DNA of 23,375 nucleotides, taken from NCBI GenBank assembly GCA_913009535.1, contig CAJVXR010000015.1, forward strand, positions 1-23,375, read 5' to 3'. The notes under the pieces were generated by a model. It saw only the letters and a program-made list of their open reading frames with translations, was not told where the DNA came from and did no database searches. The stretch's first letter is position 1; each line of letters begins with the position of its first letter. This DNA is from an uncultured Flavobacteriales bacterium (GTDB taxonomy: Bacteria; Bacteroidota; Bacteroidia; Flavobacteriales; Flavobacteriaceae). A program made the position numbers and the translations under genes. Shown here piece after piece: positions 6,631 to 14,330 of this stretch.

Positions 6631-8179
6631 TAATTGAGTTGATTTTTTCATCTAGCCTATTATTAAAGCCTTTTAATTCTTTTAAATTATCATTAAATTC
6701 ATTTTCTGGATATGTCTTACCATCAATTTGATTTATTTTTTGAATTCGATCCATTTCATTAGCTTTAAAATACACTTTTAATTTTGCAGATTTAGATCTG
6801 TCAATTGTAACTAATTCTTGTTTGTCATTTCTAAGATAATATATAGATTCAGCATTTTTGATGATATCTATACTTTTTAATTCGTTATTATAAAACCCAC
6901 CATACAATGCTTTGCCAGAAATTTGATTAAATCCTATTCCTAATGAGTCCTTTTCAAGAACAAATGCATTATTATAGACAATTAGTGAATCAATTTTATT
7001 TGTATTTTTTTGAAATTTCAAATGTATTGTATCACCAGTTATTTGATTATTAAAATTAAAAATGATTGGTTTTTTGGTTTTTTTAAATGATAAATCCTTT
7101 TTATTATTAATATTTATAAACTGTGCTAAACCTTTTGATTTGTTGTAGTGAATTGAATCAGCCCTACCACTTAAATCTTGTTTAAAAATTCTAGCATTTT
7201 TAAAAGCCCTAATTATTCGATTGTCTTCATTGCCAGTTATTAAGATAGTATCACTATGTATGTATAATGAATCTACTCCTTGTTTCGAAGCAATAATTGC
7301 TTTTTGGGTAATATACATAGAGTCTTTATCTTTAAATATCTCTGCGTAGTTTCCTCTTGTAGTATTCGCATTGATAGTGTCAATAATTTTAATATTTTTT
7401 GTTGCAGATGCAAAATTAATATTTCTGTCAAAATATATACTATCTGCGTATATAGTTGAGTTATTAAAATCAATTCTAGATTTTTTTATAAAATATCCAT
7501 TATCATAATTTGTGTCATAAAAACCTAGTTCACAGAATATATTTGATTCATCACTAATTATCTCTGTAGGTCCATAAAAATACGCATGTCCATTCTCTGT
7601 GTAAAAATCTAATCTTGATGTAGTTATGTTATATCTAGGATTTTTTAGTAATACATTTTCTCTGAATTCATATTTTTTCTTTTCTATAAAAAATTTTCCA
7701 ATTTTACTATAAATTGTATCTTCTTTTACTTTTATGACTCTTCCAAAGTTATTATAAAATGCTTGTTGATTAATTCTATTAAAATACAGAGAGTCTGTAG
7801 ATAAAACTGAAGTCGGTTCTATTAACTCCACATCTCCACTAGCAAAAGCAATTTTAGTGTTGCCGTTGTATTCTAAATACTGAGAACTTAAATTTATAGT
7901 ATCTCCTTGTATTAAAACTACATCCCCATATGCTTCAATATAATTACTTTTTTCATAAAAATATGCTTGATTGCACCACAGTTCTATACCCTCATGAGAT
8001 ATTTTAACTTTGTTTTTATTATCTCTAGTTAAAACAGTCGCATCAGAGAATTTAACATCATTCTTTTCAAAAAAACCTGCGCTATCAATTTGAATGCGCG
8101 TTCTCTCCTGAGAAAATAAATTAGTTAAGGAAATTAAAAATAAACTAGTGAATAAGTATTTGTTAATTTTTTTTTTCAA
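6593..8179 (-). CDS. OstA/LptA-like LPS-transport protein
   Basis: A 528-residue exported protein of the Bacteroidota OstA-like family, related to LptA, the periplasmic bridge carrying LPS to the outer membrane. A signal peptide is clear: a basic MKKK start, a hydrophobic core, and cleavage probably after the LFS at residues 21-23. The mature part is a long series of short beta-strand-like repeats of the OstA kind, such as EAYGDVVLIQGDTI, ASGDVELIEP and IYADSIYFD. It is longer than E. coli LptA (185 aa), which is usual for this family. The best start is TTG at 8177-8179, immediately followed by ten A residues; no ATG or GTG gives a better signal peptide. The gene is 20 nt after purA and overlaps the aminotransferase. 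Confidence 0.83.
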   Translation of the reverse strand: MKKKINKYLFTSLFLISLTNLFSQERTRIQIDSAGFFEKNDVKFSDATVLTRDNKNKVKISHEGIELWCNQAYFYEKSNYIEAYGDVVLIQGDTINLSSQYLEYNGNTKIAFASGDVELIEPTSVLSTDSLYFNRINQQAFYNNFGRVIKVKEDTIYSKIGKFFIEKKKYEFRENVLLKNPRYNITTSRLDFYTENGHAYFYGPTEIISDESNIFCELGFYDTNYDNGYFIKKSRIDFNNSTIYADSIYFDRNINFASATKNIKIIDTINANTTRGNYAEIFKDKDSMYITQKAIIASKQGVDSLYIHSDTILITGNEDNRIIRAFKNARIFKQDLSGRADSIHYNKSKGLAQFININNKKDLSFKKTKKPIIFNFNNQITGDTIHLKFQKNTNKIDSLIVYNNAFVLEKDSLGIGFNQISGKALYGGFYNNELKSIDIIKNAESIYYLRNDKQELVTIDRSKSAKLKVYFKANEMDRIQKINQIDGKTYPENEFNDNLKELKGFNNRLDEKINSINELFNKIKEREN

Positions 8180-8199
8180 CTTGGTGTTGTATATTTCTT

Positions 8200-9471
8200 T
8201 TACACAAATATTGTTTGTTTTCTGTCAGGTCCAACTGACACAATAGTTATTGGGATACTCAATTCTTTTTCTATAAAGCTTATGTAATCTTTTAAACTAT
8301 TTGGTAAACTATCAAAACTCTCTTTTTTAGTAAGGTCCTCTTTCCACCCATTGAACTCTTTGTAATTAGGTTTTATACTGTCTGATTCAATATCATAGGG
8401 AAAATGTTCTATTTGTTCTCCGTTATACAAGTATGATGTACAAATTTTTATTGTTTTAAAACCTGAGAGTACATCTCCTTTCATCATCATTAGCTCTGTT
8501 ACACCGTTTATTTGGCATGCATATTTAAGTGCTACTAAGTCCAACCAACCACATCTTCTAGATCGTCCTGTTGTTGCTCCGAACTCTTTTCCTACCACTC
8601 CCATGGTTTCTCCATCTTTATCGAAAAGCTCTGTAGGAAATGGGCCAGATCCAACTCTAGTTGTATATGCCTTAAAGATACCATATACTTTTTTTATCGA
8701 ATTAGGAGCAACGCCTAATCCAGTACAAGCACCTGCAGCTGTAGTGTTAGAAGAAGTTACGTATGGATATGTACCAAAGTCTATATCTAAAAGTGAACCT
8801 TGTGCTCCTTCAGCTAAAATTGATTTATTATTTTTTTGGGCATTAAATATATACTCTTCTGAATCAGTGAAGTTTAAGCTTTTTAATACTTCTATTGATT
8901 TAAAAAACTCTTCTTCTAGTTCTTCTAAATTATAGTCAAATTCTGTATCATAAAATTTAACCATTTTTTGATGTTTATTAGCTAAATTTCGATATTTGAT
9001 TAACCATTTTTCAGATTCTAAGTCACCAACTCTAATACCATTTCTTCCAGTTTTGTCCATGTATGTTGGACCTATACCTTTTAGAGTTGATCCAATTTTC
9101 TTTTTACCTTTTGATTTCTCACTTACTGCATCTATTATTCGATGTGTAGGAAGTATTAAGTGGGCTTTTCTTGAAATAAGCATCGATTTTTTATAATCAA
9201 CACCAACCTCTTCAAGCTTGTCCAACTCATTTTTAAAAATAACAGGATCTATAACTACTCCATTTCCGACTAGGTTAATCTTATTCTCATGAAAAATTCC
9301 GGATGGAATTGTATGTAATACATGCTTACGTCCGTTAAATACAAGTGTGTGTCCAGCATTAGGGCCTCCTTGAAATCTGGCTATAATGTCATATTTAGAT
9401 GTTAAAACATCTACAATTTTTCCTTTTCCTTCGTCTCCCCATTGTAATCCTAGTAGTAAATCAACACTCAT
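8200..9471 (-). CDS. purA: Adenylosuccinate synthase
   Basis: A 423-residue PurA, the full family length. It condenses IMP and aspartate using GTP to give adenylosuccinate, the committed step to AMP. The N-terminal GTP/Mg loop is GLQWGDEGKGK at 8-18, with catalytic D13, and H41 lies in GGPNAGHT. IMP-binding residues are in GSTLKGIGPTY (127-137), EGAQGSLLDIDFGTYP (221-236) and the aspartate/IMP loop GATTGRSRRCGW (298-309). KGD at 331-333 belongs to the guanine-binding region. All functional residues are intact. It lies 15 nt downstream of the Fur-family gene and two genes after rel. In other bacteria PurA is a direct target of ppGpp inhibition. Confidence 0.97.
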   Translation of the reverse strand: MSVDLLLGLQWGDEGKGKIVDVLTSKYDIIARFQGGPNAGHTLVFNGRKHVLHTIPSGIFHENKINLVGNGVVIDPVIFKNELDKLEEVGVDYKKSMLISRKAHLILPTHRIIDAVSEKSKGKKKIGSTLKGIGPTYMDKTGRNGIRVGDLESEKWLIKYRNLANKHQKMVKFYDTEFDYNLEELEEEFFKSIEVLKSLNFTDSEEYIFNAQKNNKSILAEGAQGSLLDIDFGTYPYVTSSNTTAAGACTGLGVAPNSIKKVYGIFKAYTTRVGSGPFPTELFDKDGETMGVVGKEFGATTGRSRRCGWLDLVALKYACQINGVTELMMMKGDVLSGFKTIKICTSYLYNGEQIEHFPYDIESDSIKPNYKEFNGWKEDLTKKESFDSLPNSLKDYISFIEKELSIPITIVSVGPDRKQTIFV

Positions 9472-9486
9472 CGCTAATATAAATTT

Positions 9487-9942
9487 TTATTTGTTTTCGT
9501 TATTTTTTGTTCCGTAAAAATATAAAGAGTGGTTTTCAATTTTCACATCAAAAACTTCTTCAATTGTTTTTTTTATAATTTCAATTCTTGGATCACAGAA
9601 CTCAATAACTTCTCCTGTATCACTTATTATTAAATGATCATGCTGTTTGTCAAAGTAACACTTTTCATAATGTGCCTGATTATTCCCAAACTGATGTCTT
9701 CTTACTAATGAAGATTCTAATAATAATTCAATGGTGTTATACAAAGTTGCTCTTGAGACTCTATACTTTTTGTTTTTCATTTTAATATATAATGATTCTA
9801 TATCAAAATGAACATCACTGTTATAAATCTCTTGTAATATAGCGTATCTCTCTGGAGTTTTTCTGTGACCATTTTCTTGCAAAAAATGTGTGAATGCATT
9901 TTTTACAATTTCTTGATTTTTTGAATGTGTCTTTGAACTCAT
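9487..9942 (-). CDS. Fur-family metalloregulator lacking the CxxC zinc site
   Basis: A 151-residue transcription regulator of the Fur/PerR family. The winged-helix domain (about residues 15-85) contains [14 protein letters not shown] and the recognition-helix region [17 protein letters not shown]. The dimerisation/metal domain has H91, HDH at 101-103, E114 and a late His in ENHSLYFYG, suitable as regulatory metal ligands. The structural-zinc Cys pair normally just after HDHLI is absent: the aligned positions are I106 and T109, and there is no C-terminal CxxC. C95 and C116 do not form a pair. I recall flavobacterial homologues with the same change, so this is probably a lineage trait. The regulated metal or peroxide signal is unknown. 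The gene is 18 nt after rel and 15 nt before purA. Confidence 0.9.
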   Translation of the reverse strand: MSSKTHSKNQEIVKNAFTHFLQENGHRKTPERYAILQEIYNSDVHFDIESLYIKMKNKKYRVSRATLYNTIELLLESSLVRRHQFGNNQAHYEKCYFDKQHDHLIISDTGEVIEFCDPRIEIIKKTIEEVFDVKIENHSLYFYGTKNNENK

Positions 9943-9960
9943 ATTGCTAATTTATAAAAA

Positions 9961-12168
9961 TTATATTCTTTTGACCTTCTCAACTCCATTAAGTTTTTTA
10001 ATTTTATCCATAACCTTAATAGCATAATTATTACTATTTACTGACATGGTTATACTTCCGCTAAAAACTCCGCTATTAGTTTCGAAATTCAACTTTTTCA
10101 TATTAACATTCATATTATCAGAAATAACTTTAGTTATGTTGTTAGCCAGACCAAATGTATCTATCCCACTTATATTTATTTTAACTGTAAAATCTTGTTC
10201 AGTTGAGTCAATCCATTTTGCGTTAATTATTCGATAAGCGTAATTAGACTGTAAACTTAAAGAGTTTGGGCAGTTTATTTTATGAACTTTAATTCCATCA
10301 TTTATAGTTAAAAATCCAAAGACCGTATCTCCTTGAATTGGGTTACAACATGGAGAAAGCTTGTATTCCAATTTTTCTTCATCATTACCAAAGACCAACA
10401 TGTCATATTTAAGAGTAATTTCATCTTTATTTAAATCTATTTCTTTAGTTTTTCTTCTAATTCTATTTTTCAAAAAACTCATTAAAATATTGCTTCTAGA
10501 AGCTGCATATTTCTTTATCATTGGATTATCAATTGTATTGATACCGACTCTATAAAATAAATCTAAGCTCGTCTTTAGTTTAAAAAAAGTAATTAGTTCA
10601 TTTATTGTACTATCGTTTAATGATATTTTTAACTGTTTGAGTTTTCTTCTTAAAATTTCTCTACCATCTTCTGCAAGTTTTTTCTTTTCGTCATTTAAAG
10701 AAGACTTTATTTTATTTTTTGCCCTTGCTGTAGTAGCATAATCTAGCCAGTTAGCAGTGGGTTTAGTCTTTTCTGATGTCAAAATTTCAACTCTATCTCC
10801 GCTTTGTAGTTTATAGTTTAGAGGAACTAACTTTCCATTGACCTTGACTCCTCTCGTTTTTAAACCAACTTGTGTATGTATACTAAAGGCAAAGTCGAGG
10901 GAAGTCGCATTCTTTGGTAATGATTTTAATTCCCCTGCAGGAGTAAAAACAAAAATTTCTTCAGAGTATAGATTTAGTTTAAATTCTTCAACAAAATCTA
11001 CAGCATTACTCTCATTACTTTCTAATGTTTCTTGTAGTTTATTTATCCAGAGATCTAAACTTCCATCTGAGTCACCAACTTGTTTGTATTTATAATGAGC
11101 TGCGTATCCTTTTTCAGCTATTTCATCCATTCTTTCACTTCTTATTTGAACTTCAACCCATCTATTTTTTGGTCCAACAACTGTTATATGAAGCGCTTCA
11201 TATCCAGTTGACCTAGGGGATGAAATCCAGTCTCTTAATCTAATTGGGTTAGGAGTGAAGAAATCAGTTACTATTGAGTAAATTTTCCAAGCTAAGAACT
11301 TTTCGTTTTTTAGACTTGATTTATATATAATTCTCACTGCAAACTTATCATAGACTTCATCTAAAGAAACTCCTTTTTTTACCATTTTATTTCTAATGGA
11401 GTATATAGACTTTGGTCTTCCTTTAATAAGATATTTTAGTTTTTCGGAGTTTAATTTACCACTTAATGTTTCGTTGATTTCATTGATGTACTGATCCTGT
11501 TCTTCTTTACTTTCAATTAACTTACTTGAGATATCGTTATATACTTCAGGTTCAGTGTATTTAAGACCTAAGTCTTCGAGTTCATTTTTAATGTTATATA
11601 AGCCAATCCTGTGGGCTAATGGGGCATAAATATAAAGTGTCTCTGAAGCAATTTTAATTTGTTTATCAGGCTTCATAGCATGCATAGTTTGCATATTATG
11701 TAATCTATCTGCAATTTTTATTATAATAACTCTAACATCATCGTTAAGTGTTAGTAGCATTTTTTTGAAATTCTCTGCTTGTAACGAAACATCGGAACTT
11801 TTACTTAGTTTAGAAATCTTTGTAAGTCCATGAACAATTTTAGCAACAACTTTACCAAACATTTGCTCAATGTCATTTATTGTGTAATTTTCGTTGTCTT
11901 CAACTACATCATGAATTAATGCAGCAGCTATTGATGTTGCGTCAAGTCCTATTTCAGACGAAACAATTTTTGCTACAGCTATTGGGTGAAAAACATAAGC
12001 TTCTCCAGATTTTCTTCTTTGACCATTATGCGCTTCAACAGCAAGATCAAAAGCTTTTCTGATTAACTTTTTGTCAGCTGCTGATAGAGTTTGGTAACTA
12101 ATTCTCAGAAGTTCCTTGTACTCTTTAGCTATTGCATTATTTTCTATTTCGACTTCAGTTAATGGCAT
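9961..12168 (-). CDS. rel: Bifunctional (p)ppGpp synthetase/hydrolase, Rel/SpoT family
   Basis: A long RelA/SpoT homologue of about 735 residues with complete domain order. Numbering is from the GTG at 12186. The HD hydrolase has HPIAVA at 67, IHDVVED at 91-97 and ADRLHNMQT at 159-167. The synthetase domain contains KSIYSIRNKM (259-268), YDKFAVRIIY (279-288), STGYEALH (326-333) and VEVQIRSERMDEIAEKG. The TGS domain spans about 410-475, a CC-containing zinc-finger segment lies near 612-640, and the C-terminal ACT domain is about 665-741. Both catalytic halves keep their signature residues, so both synthesis and hydrolysis are expected. The ATG at 12166-12168 (MPLTEVEIEN) is preferred over the upstream GTG. 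It begins 54 nt after the methyltransferase gene and is followed by the Fur-family gene. Confidence 0.96.
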   Translation of the reverse strand: MPLTEVEIENNAIAKEYKELLRISYQTLSAADKKLIRKAFDLAVEAHNGQRRKSGEAYVFHPIAVAKIVSSEIGLDATSIAAALIHDVVEDNENYTINDIEQMFGKVVAKIVHGLTKISKLSKSSDVSLQAENFKKMLLTLNDDVRVIIIKIADRLHNMQTMHAMKPDKQIKIASETLYIYAPLAHRIGLYNIKNELEDLGLKYTEPEVYNDISSKLIESKEEQDQYINEINETLSGKLNSEKLKYLIKGRPKSIYSIRNKMVKKGVSLDEVYDKFAVRIIYKSSLKNEKFLAWKIYSIVTDFFTPNPIRLRDWISSPRSTGYEALHITVVGPKNRWVEVQIRSERMDEIAEKGYAAHYKYKQVGDSDGSLDLWINKLQETLESNESNAVDFVEEFKLNLYSEEIFVFTPAGELKSLPKNATSLDFAFSIHTQVGLKTRGVKVNGKLVPLNYKLQSGDRVEILTSEKTKPTANWLDYATTARAKNKIKSSLNDEKKKLAEDGREILRRKLKQLKISLNDSTINELITFFKLKTSLDLFYRVGINTIDNPMIKKYAASRSNILMSFLKNRIRRKTKEIDLNKDEITLKYDMLVFGNDEEKLEYKLSPCCNPIQGDTVFGFLTINDGIKVHKINCPNSLSLQSNYAYRIINAKWIDSTEQDFTVKINISGIDTFGLANNITKVISDNMNVNMKKLNFETNSGVFSGSITMSVNSNNYAIKVMDKIKKLNGVEKVKRI

Positions 12169-12222
12169 ATATATTAAAAATAACACAAACTATTCTATTA
12201 GCCTATAGTATTGTAGATATTT

Positions 12223-13020
12223 TTATGAGAAGTTTCTTTGTCGTTTTGCTTCAAAAATTAGAATAGCAGCTGCATTGGATAAGTTTAGAGAATCTATGTC
12301 TCCTTGCATTGGAATTATTATATTTTTAAATGAATTATCTGTCCATTCTTTAGAGAGACCATTGTCTTCTGTTCCAATTATTATAGCACTAGATTCTTTG
12401 TAATTTTGATTATGGTAGTGCTCTTTTGCTTGCAGTGAAGCAGCGTAGATATTAACATTATTATTTTTTAAAAAAGAGATAACTTCCGTAGTGTTTCCAC
12501 AGTAAATACTATTTGTAAATAAACACCCAACACTTGATCTTATTATGTTTGGATTGTATAGATCAGTTTTAGGGTTAGCGATGATAACAGCTTCAATATT
12601 TGCAGCATCAGTTGTTCTAAGTATTGCTCCTATATTGCCAGGCTTTTCTGGAGCTTCGATTACTACTACTAATGGGTTTTTAGATTTAAATTTTAAATTT
12701 TCAAGCTTATGATCTTTGAAATTTGAGATTGCTATTAATCCTTCGGTAGAATTTCTATATGCTAGTTTTTGATATACCTCCATAGAAACTTCTGTTTTCT
12801 CGATTTTAGAATCTATTAATTTATCTAAATCAATCTCCTTAATTATATTAGGGCAAAATAATAATTGTTTAATTTCATAATTATTATTTAATGCTAGTTT
12901 AATTTCCCTTAAACCCTCTATAAGAAACGAATTAGAGTTCTTTCTATGTTTGGATTTTAAAGTCAGTTGGTAAAACTCTTTTACTTTTTTATTGTTAACA
13001 CTTAGTAACTTTCTATTCAT
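12223..13020 (-). CDS. SpoU/TrmH-family RNA 2'-O-ribose methyltransferase
   Basis: A 265-residue SPOUT-class methyltransferase. An N-terminal RNA substrate-binding domain (about 1-105) contains SFLIEGLREIKLAL, and the catalytic knotted fold shows all three SpoU motifs: EKPGNIGAILRT at 125-136 (motif 1, N129 and R135), IIIGTEDNGLS at 203-213 (motif 2) and IPMQGDIDSLNLSNAAAIL at 236-254 (motif 3, S-adenosylmethionine site). The layout resembles 23S rRNA methyltransferases of the RlmB/TsnR type, but the nucleotide modified cannot be assigned. Start is ATG at 13020, only 4 nt after the amidohydrolase stop, so it is very probably cotranscribed with that gene. Confidence 0.92.
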   Translation of the reverse strand: MNRKLLSVNNKKVKEFYQLTLKSKHRKNSNSFLIEGLREIKLALNNNYEIKQLLFCPNIIKEIDLDKLIDSKIEKTEVSMEVYQKLAYRNSTEGLIAISNFKDHKLENLKFKSKNPLVVVIEAPEKPGNIGAILRTTDAANIEAVIIANPKTDLYNPNIIRSSVGCLFTNSIYCGNTTEVISFLKNNNVNIYAASLQAKEHYHNQNYKESSAIIIGTEDNGLSKEWTDNSFKNIIIPMQGDIDSLNLSNAAAILIFEAKRQRNFS

Positions 13021-13024
13021 CTAA

Positions 13025-14326
13025 TTAATTAGTCAATTGATATTTCTTTGAATATCTTTTCCAAAGTTCTGTTTGATGAGTTTCTAAACTTATTTTTCTA
13101 CCCGAAATAAAAGCACTAGTCAAATGGTTTGTTTTCATATCTAAAGCATCTCCTTTACTTACAAATAAAGTTGCATCTTTTCCAACTTCTAATGTTCCAA
13201 GTTTCTGATCAATTCTCAATATCTTTGCAGTATTAAATGTTATCAATTGCAATGCGATTTCTTTTTCTACTCCTTGAGCAGCTACTTGTCCAGCATAAAA
13301 AGGTAAATTTCTTGTTTGAAAATTAGCTGCATCTCCTGTGTGTATTCCTACTAATACACCTGCATCAAGCAATTTTTTCGGATTTTTGAATGTAAAATCA
13401 TAATCTTCATCTTCAAAATTAGGCAAACTATGTGTGTGTTGTAATAGTACTGATACGTTATTCTTTATTAAAAAATCTGTTACTAAATGAGCTTGATAAC
13501 CTCCTACTATAACAATATTTGTGATCTTAAAATTATTAGAAAAATTAACAGCATCAATAATTCCCTTTTCATCCTCTACATGAATAAACAGTGATTGACT
13601 ATTGTTAAATAAACCACTCATGGCTTCAAAAGCTAAATTTTTCATAGTTTTATTACCACCTAGATAAGTTACAGATTCTTCAAAATAATCTGTTAATTCA
13701 TCTATCTCGTTATTATATTTCGGATTTTGTTTAAAACCTCTAGATTCACCTAACCACCATCTTCCTCTTGAAAAGCTATTAGGCCAGTTTAAATGTATTC
13801 CATCATTGGTTTTTATTGTGGCATCTTCCCAATTCCATGCATCTAGTTGAACTATAGAAGATGCTCCAGAAATTCTACCTCCACCAGGTGATACTTGAGC
13901 TATTAAAACCCCATTTGGCCTCATTGATTCAACAACTTTTGATTCAGCATTATAGGCTATTAAACTATTGATATTTGGATTGTTTTTCCCTATTTCTTCT
14001 TTGTCATCACTAGCCCTTACAGCATCTACTTCAACTAATCCAAGAGATGTATTTGCTGCTATAAATCCAGGATAAACATGCTGCCCCTTTATATTAATAA
14101 TTTCCCCTTTATATGCTATTCTAGATTTGTCAGCATCAACACAGGCTTTAATAATTCCATCTTCGAATATGATAGCGCTATTTTTGATTATAGTTCCATT
14201 ACCGATATGTGCTATACCACCTAAAAGAGTAATTGCTTCTTTTTGAACATTACCCGGAGTTTGTTGTGCAAATAGTTGAGTACTTATAAAAGTTACCGCT
14301 ATTAATATGTTTGCTACTTTTTTCAT
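13025..14326 (-). CDS. Secreted amidohydrolase-like protein lacking the HxH metal motif
   Basis: An exported protein of about 433 residues in the amidohydrolase superfamily (imidazolonepropionase-like branch). The ATG at 14324-14326 gives a good signal peptide (MKKVANILIAVTFISTQLFA) and a 4-nt gap from the preceding gene; an upstream GTG at 14344 would overlap that gene. The beta-sandwich edges are visible at the N-terminus (ITLLGGIAHIGNG) and C-terminus (KLGTLEVGKDATLFV). At the place where the active-site DxHxH normally follows PG-[LF]-I, this protein reads PGFIAANTS, so both metal histidines are missing. A late GIHTGDAANF could still supply an Asp. It is therefore likely non-catalytic or mechanistically different. 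It pairs with the larger amidohydrolase directly upstream, and the partners may form a complex. Confidence 0.82.
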   Translation of the reverse strand: MKKVANILIAVTFISTQLFAQQTPGNVQKEAITLLGGIAHIGNGTIIKNSAIIFEDGIIKACVDADKSRIAYKGEIINIKGQHVYPGFIAANTSLGLVEVDAVRASDDKEEIGKNNPNINSLIAYNAESKVVESMRPNGVLIAQVSPGGGRISGASSIVQLDAWNWEDATIKTNDGIHLNWPNSFSRGRWWLGESRGFKQNPKYNNEIDELTDYFEESVTYLGGNKTMKNLAFEAMSGLFNNSQSLFIHVEDEKGIIDAVNFSNNFKITNIVIVGGYQAHLVTDFLIKNNVSVLLQHTHSLPNFEDEDYDFTFKNPKKLLDAGVLVGIHTGDAANFQTRNLPFYAGQVAAQGVEKEIALQLITFNTAKILRIDQKLGTLEVGKDATLFVSKGDALDMKTNHLTSAFISGRKISLETHQTELWKRYSKKYQLTN

Positions 14327-14330
14327 TTGA

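Noticed and set aside
10838..11095. Plus-strand open frame of 85 codons opposite rel
   Set aside because: It is antisense to a well-conserved catalytic/TGS region of rel, shows no recognisable family, and is what codon bias in the real gene would produce by chance.
13025..14326. The smaller amidohydrolase as a decaying pseudogene
   Set aside because: The frame is intact over its full length with a clear signal peptide and conserved edge strands; loss of HxH alone does not indicate decay.
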